Below are positions 1 through 9,487 of a stretch of 64,000 nt of DNA, piece after piece. The notes beneath the pieces were generated by a model. The model ran no database searches. It had not been told where the DNA came from and saw nothing but the letters and a program-made list of their open reading frames with translations. A program made the position numbers and the translations under genes. The stretch is from Candidatus Latescibacterota bacterium (GTDB taxonomy: Bacteria > Krumholzibacteriota > Krumholzibacteriia > WVZY01). The stretch covers positions 38,231 through 102,230 of the forward strand of contig WVZY01000003.1 in the NCBI GenBank assembly GCA_011772205.1. Direction: 5' to 3'. Each line of letters opens with the position of its first letter. The first letter of the stretch is position 1.

Positions 1-347
1 AGGCCTTTGCTCTCCAACCGGTCCAGCACGCCAACGACCGTGCTAGGGCTCAAATGGATATGTTGCGCAATTTGTCCTATCGATAGAGGCCCATGCTCGA
101 CGATCGCAATGAGGCAAATAAGCTGTGGACCCGTGATCTGGTGGGTTGACTTGAGCTTTTGGGAATGGATATCTACAGCACGAATGATTCTCCTGAGTGC
201 TTGCAGGATTAGCTGATCATAATGCATTGCACGAGCAGGCATATCCCCGGTGCCGTTTTGGATTGCATTGTCACCAGTACTGGATCCAGCAGCGGACTTC
301 TCCTCGCCGCCGTTCGGGTCAGGTGCATCTTTCCCATTCGGTGTCAT
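1..347 (-). CDS. MarR-family transcriptional regulator, 3' end outside window
   Basis: The minus strand from the ATG at 347 stays open to the window edge (115 codons seen). After a Gly/Asn/Ser-rich N-terminal tail of about 40 residues comes a helical stretch and then a winged-helix core: GPLSIGQIAQHIHLSPSTVV followed by VLDRLESKG. That is the recognition-helix and start-of-wing pattern of MarR proteins. Known role of the family: dimeric repressors that bind palindromes and often respond to small ligands. The gene diverges from the C69 peptidase/GH38 pair across 224 bp containing inverted repeats, so it may control itself and that pair (inference). An AAAGGA lies upstream of the ATG. The dimerisation C-terminus is not in the window. 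Confidence 0.85.
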   Translation of the reverse strand, partial: MTPNGKDAPDPNGGEEKSAAGSSTGDNAIQNGTGDMPARAMHYDQLILQALRRIIRAVDIHSQKLKSTHQITGPQLICLIAIVEHGPLSIGQIAQHIHLSPSTVVGVLDRLESKG

Positions 348-571
348 TTCTGGTATTCCTTTGCTAAAAATATGCCAATAATATCAGGTGAAATAATTAA
401 TAAACAAATATTTTGTATTGAAAATATATTTCTTACATGCTAACGATGTAACTATAGGCTGTCAAGGTCTAATCGAGAATTAACCGATTAAGCAACAATT
501 AGTTACATTTTAGCGAGTTAGAGGCTGGAATATAATGATCGAAAAGCAAATGCTTCTTTATAAGGGATAAT
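348..571. promoter_or_regulatory. Divergent regulatory region with candidate MarR operators
   Basis: This AT-rich gap separates the divergent MarR and C69 genes. TAATCG at 470-475 and CGATTA at 485-490 form a perfect 6-bp inverted repeat with a 9-nt centre. A second, wider imperfect repeat pairs GCTAACGATGTAACTA (439-454) with TAGTTACATTTTAGC (500-514). A TATAAT at 531-536 is a possible -10 for the plus-strand genes, without a convincing -35, and AAGGG at 562-566 precedes the ATG at 572. Operator function is inferred from symmetry and position only. Confidence 0.4.
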
Positions 572-1924
572 ATGTGTGATATCTTAATAGCACTCCCGGA
601 CGTGTCACAGACCGGTCGCGTCATCTTTGGCAAGAACAGCGACCGGCCGGTTGGAGAATGCCAGGTTCTGTACCGCTCTCGGGGTGGATCTCGCGGTACC
701 AAGGCACCCATCAAATGTGCCTATGTGGAGGTTCCTGGAGTCCGAACCACTCTAGCCACTCTGGGCTGCAGGCCTTACTGGTGCTGGGGATATGAGACTG
801 GCATGAACGAGGCGGGCGTCATCGGGGGCAATACCGCTATTTACACCCGTTCATTCTGGCTGGAGGAAAACCAGGAGTTACGCGGTTTGATAGGAATGGA
901 GTTGCTCAGGCTCGGGCTGGAGCGTGGCCATACAGCTGAGGAAGCCGTCTCCGTGATTGTTGGGCTCCTGGAAAAATACGGACAATGGGGTTCCGCCGTC
1001 CACGGAAAACGACATCCCGAAGGCTGCTATGAGAATGCATTTCTGCTCGCCGACAAGGACGAAGCATGGATTCTGGAAACTACGGGGCGCCGCTGGGCTG
1101 CATCCCGATATACGACGGGAGTACATGCGCTGTCAAACCAATTAACCATTCGGAACCACTGGACGAAAGGCAGCGATGACCTCCTGGAGTATGGGATGGC
1201 ACAGAAATGGTGGAACCCAGAGCAAGGACCGCTCGATTTTGCCCTTGCCTACAGTGATCATGAACACTACCCGCGCCAAGTCTCCCACATTCGATGGCGG
1301 AGGGCAATTCGGCTTCTAGAAAAAAACGCTGGTAACATCGATGCAGCTTTGATGATGGCATTCCTGCGTGACCACTACGAAAGCACATTCCTTGAAGGGC
1401 CGCAGTTCAATCCTTACCTCCCTGACTTTCTCACGATATGCATGCACGATTCTCCCGCCGACTTCACATGGGGCAACACGGCGACCTCTGTCGTGGCCGA
1501 GATCAATCCAGAAAACCCTGCTTTAACGCCGTTCTGGTGCTGCTATCAGCCCCCCTGCTCGAGTGTTTACCTTGTGTACTTTCTCAATGAAGCTATACCG
1601 GAAATTGTGGCGTCTCCTGGGTCAGCGGGTCTTCACTCCGCATCGCCGCTCGATGCACCAAAGGACTTCTTCGACGAGAAATCGCTCTGGTGGCGCCTTT
1701 ACCGCATTGTCGGTGCCGTGCTGCAATCAACGATCGAGAGAATGGAAACCATTCGTGCACTTCTTGATCCGATTGAAGACATGGGTTTATCGCGAGTAAA
1801 ATCGTTATTCAGCCAAGAAACGACTATACAAACAGGATCCATGCGTGCGTTAATCGATGAGCAGAGCGCGGAATTGGAAAACGCGATCAATCGCATAGAG
1901 TTCGAATGGAAGTTGTGGAAATGA
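572..1924 (+). CDS. C69-family (secernin/dipeptidase-like) Ntn hydrolase
   Basis: 450 residues opening MCDILIALP and then GRVIFGKNSDRPVGE, the signature of peptidase family C69/secernins. In this family Met1 is removed and Cys2 becomes the N-terminal nucleophile; the NSDR motif belongs to the same active site. Further family-like blocks are YWCWGYETGMNEAGVIGGN (about residues 70-90) and the DKDEAWILETTGRRW stretch near 160-175. No signal peptide is present, so it is cytoplasmic. Known members cleave dipeptides or other amides; the substrate here cannot be read from sequence. The GH38 gene starts 17 bp after its stop, so the two are probably co-transcribed. C69 family membership is firm, the dipeptidase role is an inference. 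Confidence 0.87.
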   Translation: MCDILIALPDVSQTGRVIFGKNSDRPVGECQVLYRSRGGSRGTKAPIKCAYVEVPGVRTTLATLGCRPYWCWGYETGMNEAGVIGGNTAIYTRSFWLEENQELRGLIGMELLRLGLERGHTAEEAVSVIVGLLEKYGQWGSAVHGKRHPEGCYENAFLLADKDEAWILETTGRRWAASRYTTGVHALSNQLTIRNHWTKGSDDLLEYGMAQKWWNPEQGPLDFALAYSDHEHYPRQVSHIRWRRAIRLLEKNAGNIDAALMMAFLRDHYESTFLEGPQFNPYLPDFLTICMHDSPADFTWGNTATSVVAEINPENPALTPFWCCYQPPCSSVYLVYFLNEAIPEIVASPGSAGLHSASPLDAPKDFFDEKSLWWRLYRIVGAVLQSTIERMETIRALLDPIEDMGLSRVKSLFSQETTIQTGSMRALIDEQSAELENAINRIEFEWKLWK

Positions 1925-1940
1925 ATGGCTTGAACAAAGG

Positions 1941-4472
1941 ATGGCGATAATTAAACGATCAAGGATGAAAACAATCTATCTGGTTCCACACGCACACTAC
2001 GATGTGGTTTGGGCGATGACGAAGGAGGATTATGTAAATATCCACAAAAAGCTTTTGCGCCAGGCATTGGAAATGATTCACAAGTCTGATTTCAAATTTA
2101 TCATCGAACAAACCCACCTCCTCGAACAAGTCGAATCCGACGATCCTCAGTTATTCTCCGAAATTGAATCCGCGATTCTCGATGGACAAATAGAAATCGT
2201 CGATGGGGAGTATCTTATGCCTGATCCGATGATTCCTGCTGAGGAGGTACTGGTTAGAGAAATTCTCATCGGAAAGATGTATTGTAAAGACAAGTTCGGC
2301 ATCGAAGTTCCCGTCGCTTGGATGTCCGATGGTTTTGGACTCAACGCGCAACTGCCCCAGATATACAAAAAATCAGGTTACAAATGGCTCGCCTTCCGAC
2401 GAGGGCTCCCAAAGTCCATCGGGATGCGCGCGAGTGAATTCCAATGGGAAGGCATCGACGGGACGAGGATCCCTGCCCATTGGATGCCGCTCGGTTATCG
2501 CGCAGGTCTCGATCTGAGTAAATGGGACGAAAGCTACTCAAAACTGGAGAAGTTGGCTACAACTCAGAATATCTTGATGCCGTGCGGGAGTGGCGGCATG
2601 CTCATCCAGGAAGATATCCCCAAGGCTGTCGAGAATTGGAACAACAGCAATAGAAAAGCCAGGATGGTGATCGCTACTCCTCGTGAGTTCTTTGAAGCCG
2701 TGCAAGAAGAGGGCGAGCCTTCGACAGTCTTTCGTGGTGAATTGTACAGCTCGGAATTGGAAGACATTTTCCCCGATGTCGTTTCCAGTCGCATATCGCT
2801 CAAACTGGCCATTCGAGAATGCGAAGATTTGATAAAGTCTATCGAAAAAGCTGCGGCCCTCGCTTATCTCCAAGGCAATCGATATCCACAAGGGCGATTG
2901 GCGGATTCATGGAGAAAAATGCTTTTTCTTGCGTTTCATGATGTTATGCCGAGTTGTGGTATCGATGAGATCTACGACGAGGCCTGGCAGTATGTGTCCG
3001 ATATCAAAAAAATGGCCTCTTCTTTTTACCACTCGGCCGTCAATTCCTTGCCTATGGATCAGGTTCCCGGCATTGGAATCATGGTGTTCAATCCCCACAG
3101 TTGGAAGATAACCGACTGGGTGGAGGTCGATCTCCGGCTGGGAACGGGATGGAGTAAAGAGCCAGGTGTCTACTTCAACGAAAAGGAGGTCGTGAGCGAG
3201 GCAAGGGATATTGAACGCTGGGACGACGGCAGTATTCAGCATGCAAAGCTGGGCTTTGTAGCAACGGTTCCACCGCTTGGATATCGTATCTACGAAGTCC
3301 GTCCAGCCAGCAAACAATTCAAGAGTAAAAAGATCAAGATCAAAGAGAACGACGTGTCGACGAGATTCTTTGATCTTCGAATCGATCCGGATACTGGGAT
3401 CATTGAGGTATTCGACAAAGAGGGATCTGAGATACTCAAGGGGAATGAGGTGGTAATCGATGCGGAACTCGGTGACTTATATTTCCACAAGAGCTATCTC
3501 GACCAGTGCATTGGCTCTGAAAGCGGCGAAGGCATCCGCTTTGGCGCATTCAAACCTCAGGAACCAAGAATCGAAAAAGGGCCCCTTAGAACAGTGATTT
3601 CGTTTACAAATTCTTACCATTGTTTGCGATGGCCTTATTATTTAACAGATAAATTTGAATCCATTCTCCACAGACATAATACGCTCGACATCGTAAAGCG
3701 CGTAATTGTGTACAACGATATTCCCAGAATCGATTTCTTCACCGAGCTTGATTCGAGGCAATCCCACATCCGTGTAAGGCTCCGATTCGACACATGTATG
3801 GCAGCACCCGTATACACCAGGGAGACACAGTTCGGTGCCATTGAGCTACCTCATGCACGCACAATGGAAGAAGGAGTCAAGATGCCTTCTCTGACCTGGC
3901 TTAGTGCCGAAGATGGGGAGCGCGGTCTTGCGTTTTTATCAAAGGGCGTTCCGATCAACGAGGTTCGAGGCGGAGAGATCTACTGCACGCTTCTGCGCAG
4001 CGTGTCGGTTCTTTCGGCGGATGGTGTGAGTGGCCCCCTGATACCAACACCAGGCGCATTGGAGCTGGGTAAGCATACTTACTATTACTCCGTTTATCCT
4101 CACAAAGGAGATTGGAGGTCGGCGCGAGTTCCCCGAGAAGCATACCGGTTTGGCGAGGGTCTCGTAGGCTTCCAAGTGGATCGACTTGCTACTCCGCGCG
4201 AGTATGAGACATTTCGGCTGCAGCCCGATAATCTCATCGTCTCGGCCGTAAAAAAGGCTGAGAGTGAAGAAGCTCTAATCCTTCGATTCTTTGAAACAGA
4301 CGGGCAGGCATGCCGGGCGAAGCTTAGAACACCACCCAATATTCGCAGTGTTTCGACCGTAAATCTGCTCGAGGAGGAGATAAAAGATGAGAATAACATC
4401 CTCTTTCGAAAAAGTAATTTAGAACTTGATGTAAGGCCTTTTGAAATCGTAACTCTCAAGATGCTCTTTTGA
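1941..4472 (+). CDS. Glycoside hydrolase family 38 (alpha-mannosidase-like)
   Basis: 843 residues. The N-terminal catalytic domain has PHAHYDVVW (residues 16-24), the His-x-x-x-Asp zinc ligands of GH38. AWMSDGFGLNAQLPQI follows around 125-140, carrying the nucleophile Asp of the family (usually W-x-D-x-FG). AFHDVMPSCG near 330 supplies the third-His region. The C-terminal half is beta-rich, as in GH38 and GH57-like enzymes. No signal peptide, so probably intracellular trimming of mannosides or related sugars. Neither ATG 1941 nor ATG 1965 has a well-spaced ribosome site; 1965 would remove eight residues before MKTIYLVPH. The coding start is therefore uncertain by 24 bp. It follows the C69 gene closely and has no obvious promoter of its own. 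Confidence 0.87.
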   Translation: MAIIKRSRMKTIYLVPHAHYDVVWAMTKEDYVNIHKKLLRQALEMIHKSDFKFIIEQTHLLEQVESDDPQLFSEIESAILDGQIEIVDGEYLMPDPMIPAEEVLVREILIGKMYCKDKFGIEVPVAWMSDGFGLNAQLPQIYKKSGYKWLAFRRGLPKSIGMRASEFQWEGIDGTRIPAHWMPLGYRAGLDLSKWDESYSKLEKLATTQNILMPCGSGGMLIQEDIPKAVENWNNSNRKARMVIATPREFFEAVQEEGEPSTVFRGELYSSELEDIFPDVVSSRISLKLAIRECEDLIKSIEKAAALAYLQGNRYPQGRLADSWRKMLFLAFHDVMPSCGIDEIYDEAWQYVSDIKKMASSFYHSAVNSLPMDQVPGIGIMVFNPHSWKITDWVEVDLRLGTGWSKEPGVYFNEKEVVSEARDIERWDDGSIQHAKLGFVATVPPLGYRIYEVRPASKQFKSKKIKIKENDVSTRFFDLRIDPDTGIIEVFDKEGSEILKGNEVVIDAELGDLYFHKSYLDQCIGSESGEGIRFGAFKPQEPRIEKGPLRTVISFTNSYHCLRWPYYLTDKFESILHRHNTLDIVKRVIVYNDIPRIDFFTELDSRQSHIRVRLRFDTCMAAPVYTRETQFGAIELPHARTMEEGVKMPSLTWLSAEDGERGLAFLSKGVPINEVRGGEIYCTLLRSVSVLSADGVSGPLIPTPGALELGKHTYYYSVYPHKGDWRSARVPREAYRFGEGLVGFQVDRLATPREYETFRLQPDNLIVSAVKKAESEEALILRFFETDGQACRAKLRTPPNIRSVSTVNLLEEEIKDENNILFRKSNLELDVRPFEIVTLKMLF

Positions 4473-4563
4473 TCGAGCATCCTCATATAAATGTTGGTGC
4501 AAGATCCTCTCAACAATTTTGAATAATATTAAACCTCGGAAGCATAAAGGGGGGAGGCGTGAC

Positions 4564-5730
4564 ATGGATTTAATGGATTTAGTAAGTAAAGATGAATTGA
4601 AAGCTTTGATCGATGTTCGAGAGGGACCGTGTATCTCGTTGTATATGCCAACATTCAAAGCGGGGAGGCAAGTTGAACAAAATCGTATTCGCTATAAAAA
4701 CCTGTTGCGTTCTGCGGAACGACGCTTGCTGGGTTACGGGATGCGCTCAAAAGAAGTCCGGTTTCAGATGGATCCTTTTTTGTCCCTCCTGGAGGACAGC
4801 CTGTTCTGGCAATATCAATGTGACGGATTAGCCATTTTTGCGAGTCGAGAAGATTTTTGTTGTTACCGCTTGCCGCTGAGTTTCAATGAGCTTGTAGTTG
4901 TAACAGATCGTTTCCACATCAAACCTCTGCTGCCACTTCTGTATGGAGATGGCCGATTCTATGTTCTTGCAATTAGTCAAAACAATATTCGTTTGTTCCA
5001 AAGCACAAGAGATAATATGAACGAAATGAAGCTATCAGATTCTCCCAGAAGCCTCGGTGAGGCCCTCAAATATGATCTGAATCAAAAGCAACTCCAATTT
5101 CATACAGGAACGCCACCGAGAACCGGAAAGCGGGATGCTGTGTATTATGGTACAGGCGCTGGTGACTTCGATGTGAAAAATGCCATATTGAGATATTTTC
5201 GAGATGTTGATAAAGGTATCCATTACCTGCTAAAAGAAGAGAGAGCTCCCTTGATATTAGCCGGTGTTGATTATCTGTTCCCTATTTATAAAGAAACGAA
5301 TTCCTATCCTTATTTGATGGATAATGGAATTGCTGGTAATCCGGAAAAATTGAATTTAACGGAGCTGCATGATCGAGCTTGGCAGATTGTCCAGCCCTAC
5401 TTTCAAAAAGAAAAGAATCAAGCTGAAGAAAAGTGCGCGGAATTGAGAAGTATAAAGAGCAAATTGATTTCAAATGATGTTAGAGAAATAGCTCCTGCGG
5501 CGTTTCATGCCCGCATCAAGAGTCTATTTGTAGCAATTGGCATTCAACTTTGGGGTTCATTCAACTTGCGAACAAGTGAAGTGTACCTGCACGATGAACC
5601 GGCAACAGGTGATGAAGATCTATTGGATTTTTCAGCTATTCATACGTTTCTGAATGGTGGTTTTGTTTATGCAGCCGCACCAGAACAAATACCAAATTAT
5701 GAACCTCTAGCCGCTGTGTTTCGTTATTAA
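4564..5730 (+). CDS. baeRF-family protein (bacterial archaeo-eukaryotic release factor-like)
   Basis: 388 residues from the ATG at 4564, chosen because GGGGGGAGG ends 6 bp before it; a TTG 45 bp upstream lacks this. The N-terminus VREGPCISLYMPTFKAG and then EQNRIRYKNLLRSAERRL is the characteristic opening of the baeRF group. The C-terminal part (about 260-388) contains an ILAGVDYLFPIYKE strand, a long charged helix and a final small domain, matching the eRF1 central/L7Ae-like layout. The family is predicted to act on stalled ribosomes or tRNA, but experimental support is thin. No GGQ hydrolysis motif is visible. The gene stands alone between GH38 and the BON gene and is noticeably AT-richer than downstream genes. 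Confidence 0.7.
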   Translation: MDLMDLVSKDELKALIDVREGPCISLYMPTFKAGRQVEQNRIRYKNLLRSAERRLLGYGMRSKEVRFQMDPFLSLLEDSLFWQYQCDGLAIFASREDFCCYRLPLSFNELVVVTDRFHIKPLLPLLYGDGRFYVLAISQNNIRLFQSTRDNMNEMKLSDSPRSLGEALKYDLNQKQLQFHTGTPPRTGKRDAVYYGTGAGDFDVKNAILRYFRDVDKGIHYLLKEERAPLILAGVDYLFPIYKETNSYPYLMDNGIAGNPEKLNLTELHDRAWQIVQPYFQKEKNQAEEKCAELRSIKSKLISNDVREIAPAAFHARIKSLFVAIGIQLWGSFNLRTSEVYLHDEPATGDEDLLDFSAIHTFLNGGFVYAAAPEQIPNYEPLAAVFRY

Positions 5731-5912
5731 GAATTCTACCGCCAATCTTCCCTGGCAGTTCGATATCAAAATGATTTTCGTGCAAGTTTATGAGCCGCAT
5801 AAGGTCCGCGGCTTCGTGTAGATATTTCCAATAGGTTAATTGATATTAATTTGAGATATTTGTCAAACTCTATAATAAAGTGGACTTAGAATAAATATGA
5901 AAGGAGTATTCA

Positions 5913-6581
5913 GTGAACGCAGGTAATGATATTCAATTAGCATTATTGATTCGCAACTCTCTGATGAAAGATGAGCGTCTGTCTGCTCATTCAATAGAAG
6001 TTGCAGTAGTCAACGGAGCAGCTACGCTTACGGGCTCTGTTCCGTCGTATCGACGAAAGCTCGCAGCAATACATATTGCAGAGTCGATACGCGGGTGCTT
6101 GGATGTCGTTGACAAAATCATAGTTGAGCCTCCCGGTGGAGTTTCAGACGAGGAAATCGCTGAGAACACACGAAGCGCTTTGGAAACAAGTGCTGACATA
6201 ACGAAGGAGGCGATTACCGTGTTAGTCAAGGATGGTGTTGTTACTCTCCAGGGGACGGTCTCCAGCCAGTGGGAGAGCGTTCTAGCTGAAGATATAACTC
6301 TCAACTCCCGTGGCGTACGAAAAGTTCGGAATCTCCTCCTCGTGGAACCTGCGTGCAAGGCGGAAGATGTAGAGCTTACCAGAAGTATCATGGATACGCT
6401 GTCCCATACTGCTAACCTCGAAAATCAAGAAGTGCGCGTGGCTGTGACCGGAAATAAAGCAGTCCTTTCCGGCAGAGTATCCGAGCTTTGGCAGAAAAAA
6501 AGAGCTGATGAGGTTACCAAAAGATTTCCGGTGGTTCTGTTGCGCAATGAAATCGCCGTAGGACAGGATGGAAAACAATAG
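5913..6581 (+). CDS. Triple BON-domain protein
   Basis: 222 residues starting at a GTG (5913) with AAGGAG at 5901-5906. Three consecutive BON domains are visible: about 5-70 (AVVNGAATLTGSVPS), 78-148 (VLVKDGVVTLQGTVSS) and 152-218 (VAVTGNKAVLSGRVSE). Each has the V-x-x-G-x-V-x-L-x-G-x-V core. BON domains bind phospholipid surfaces or other ligands and occur in OsmY-like stress proteins. Unlike OsmY this protein has no signal peptide, so it probably acts in the cytoplasm or at the inner face of the membrane. No operon partner: 181 bp lie upstream and about 300 bp downstream. Confidence 0.85.
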   Translation: MNAGNDIQLALLIRNSLMKDERLSAHSIEVAVVNGAATLTGSVPSYRRKLAAIHIAESIRGCLDVVDKIIVEPPGGVSDEEIAENTRSALETSADITKEAITVLVKDGVVTLQGTVSSQWESVLAEDITLNSRGVRKVRNLLLVEPACKAEDVELTRSIMDTLSHTANLENQEVRVAVTGNKAVLSGRVSELWQKKRADEVTKRFPVVLLRNEIAVGQDGKQ

Positions 6582-6882
6582 GATTTAAGGCATGGCAGGA
6601 ACTTTCGCAGAAACTGGGATTGGCGCTCGTGCGTGCACAAAGTACCTCCTCGGATTGGTGTCAGGGCCATCTTTTTGTAGGACAAATTAGCTTTGAGATG
6701 CGACGCGTATCAAAGGAGACGAATTGCCTGTTGCCAGACCGGGCTTCCAAAGCACTCAATCGCTCTCGTGTGCTGTAGTTCCGGGGAGATAATCACCTTT
6801 TGTGCGGACCGGTTTCTTGCTAGAATTCCCCAACCAGGTTAACGAGTGAGCTGTCAATCATTCGCACATGGGAGGGCCTCCG
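6582..6882. other. Intergenic stretch, nothing recognised
   Basis: About 300 bp between the BON gene and the TonB-type receptor. No convincing ORF, repeat or terminator was found; only the GGGAGG ribosome site just before 6883 can be assigned. Confidence 0.5.
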
Positions 6883-9439
6883 ATGAAACTCGTCGTTGTT
6901 TCCATTATTGCGTTTATCGTGGTGCTCCACACCATCCCACTTTTAGCACAGGAAATTACCGGAAACATAGAAGGACGCATTGTGGACCAGGCCGGCGAGC
7001 CGGTCGCGTTTGCCAACGTGAATGTGTCAAGCCCGAGTCTCCAGGGCATGCGCGGGATGATGTCGACGGCCGACGGGCACTTTGGGATCTTCAAGCTCCC
7101 GGTGGGTGTCTACACCGTCAGGATCTCGCACGTGAGCTATCATGAAGCGACCTATGAAGACGTGGCCGTCCGTCTGGGGCGGACGACCACGCTAGGGGAG
7201 ATCCGGTTGACGCTCAAGGTTCACGAGGTACCGGCGGTGGTTGTGACGGAAGAGAGGAAGCTGATCGATCCCACGTCGACAGCGATCGGCGTCAACCTGT
7301 CTGCGGAACAATTCAAAGAACTGCCTCTCGATCGCAATTACCAGAACATCACCACGCTCCTTCCTCATGCGAACGAGAGTTTTTTCGGCGATGGGGTAAA
7401 CTTCGCGGGTTCTACCGGCCAGGAGAACAAATACTTCATTGACGGCGTTGAAACCACCGACCCGCATATGGGAATAACCGGCACGACGCTTCCGTACAAC
7501 TTCCTCCAGGAACTCGAGGTGAAAACCGGCGGTTACGAGGCGGAGTATCGGAGCTCATTGGGTGGCATCGTAAACGTCATTTCCCGCTCGGGCGGAAACG
7601 AGTTCCATGGGCAGGCATTTGGTTTCTTCGTGAACAATGAGCTGACAGGGACTACCCGCCACTCATTTATGGATCCACCAACGGGTGATTTTGCAAACTA
7701 CGATGTCGGGTTGAGTTTGGGAGGACCGATCAAGCGGGATAAGTTATGGTTCTTTGCAGCATACAACCCTTCCTTCGTTATAGAAAACGTGAATATTCCG
7801 GGGATCGGGTTCCACGAGGACAAGAGCATCACGCACATCTTCGCGGGCAAGCTCACGTGGAGAGCGACGAATAAGACGAATCTGGACTTCACGATTACCG
7901 GCGATCCGCGCAAACGAGAAGCCGTTGAAGACATAGCGGCATACGGTGTTGTATCTCTGGAAAATCCGGACCCGTCACTGGGAGAACATACAACCGGTGG
8001 TATCAACCTGCTGGTTAATGGCAGGCACCTATTCAGCGATAAGTTCTTTCTGGAGGCCGCGGTTTCCAGGGTTACGCGCAGGCAGAAGATCGAGGCGTCA
8101 ACAGAGCGTGGGCGAAACGAGGTCGTCTTCGTAGATCGCGAAACAGGAATAGCGTCGGGTGGTTACTCGGGATTTGGCCCCAGCGATGCCTACAGCGCTC
8201 AAATGACGGCCAATGCCAAAGCCACGCTCATTCTGGGGAAGCATATGCTCAAGACGGGCCTCGAATATAGAGACAGCCGACTCGATTTCGCGAACGATCT
8301 GATAATAATCGAGCGATATGATGACTCTACTTACACGGAAACAATCATACTTTCACGGCCCGGAACCGTCCACAACCGCATTCCCTCCGCTTTTATCCAG
8401 GAATCGTGGCGGATCACTGATAGGATACGGATTAATGCCGGTTTTCGCTGGGACGGGCAATACCTCATCGATACGAACGGCGATGTTGCCCAGAAGATCA
8501 CCGATCAGTATCAGCCGAGGATCGGCTTTGTTTACCAGCCAGGCGAATTGGGTTCCCAAAAGATCTTTGGCTCATTTGGCCGGTTCTATCAGGAACTACA
8601 CCTGGAGTTATCGAACCGCGCCCATACTGACCGTAGTGTCTTTTCAGTCACTGAATTTGATCACGATCCTCGGGTTGATCCGACGGGAGGTACTGTGTCC
8701 CTCGCCTTCAGTGGGGAAATCCACCCTGAGGTGGAAGGATTGGATGGGCAGCATTATGACGAGTTCACGCTGGGGTATGAGCGGCAAGTTGGCAACCGTT
8801 TCACACTCGGGGCGCGCGGTATTTACCGGACGCTTAGGGAGGGGATCGAAGATGGGTTTGTTGAGGATATTGGGGATTTCCGTTATGGGAATCCGGGGAA
8901 AGGGTACTTAAGCGATTTTCCAGAAATGAAACGCGAATACACAGCCCTCGAACTTACGGCACAGATGTTTGGCGGCGCAAGATACAACGCCCGCGCCTCG
9001 TATGTTCTGTCGAGAAACTATGGCAATTACCCGGGCTTAATAGGCCTCCCGAATCTCGAACAATTTGAACTTGTTGAATCGATGAAGAACGCCGAAGGGC
9101 TACTGGACAACGATCGAACCCACGTATTCAAGCTATCAGGTTCCTATCGACCGGGATTCGGATTCGCTGCAGGCGCATCGTTCACGTGGCAGCGCCGGCC
9201 GGACGCCGTCCATATGGGATCTGAGCTTCCGGTTTGTGTACGATCTAGCCCATGTAGTTAATACAACGATTCAACCACGACTGATCGTGGACGTGTTGCA
9301 TCTCGGCAGCCAGCGCGAGCCGGTGAACTTTGATCAGGTAAAGAATTACGATGGGATCAATCCAAATCCAACCTTTGGTATGCCCATACGATTTCAATCG
9401 CCAACAGCAGTCCGCTTAGGGCTCGAAGTCGATTTTTGA
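6883..9439 (+). pseudogene. TonB-dependent-receptor-like outer membrane protein, internal deletion with frameshift
   Basis: Start ATG 6883 follows GGGAGG (6871-6876); the in-frame ATG at 6868 is part of that site. A signal peptide ends near LLA-QE. Then come a carboxypeptidase-regulatory-like beta domain (GRIVDQAGEPVAFANVNV), a plug (YFIDGVETTD; GGIVNVISRSGG) and a long beta-barrel. The reading frame runs to SFTWQ (codon ending 9192) and then turns to nonsense, stopping at 9261. From 9194 the +1 frame reads AGRTPSIWDLSFRFVYDLA and continues to a proper barrel end, VRLGLEVDF, stop at 9437-9439, with the terminal Phe expected of outer-membrane barrels. The strand pair usually found between these pieces is missing, so a deletion plus frame change is likely. 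No ligand can be inferred. Convergent with the damaged kinase gene. Confidence 0.8.
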
Positions 9440-9487
9440 AATTGTGTGAACGTCAGCGACCTATCATCACTTCGCGCGTCCAGTGGT

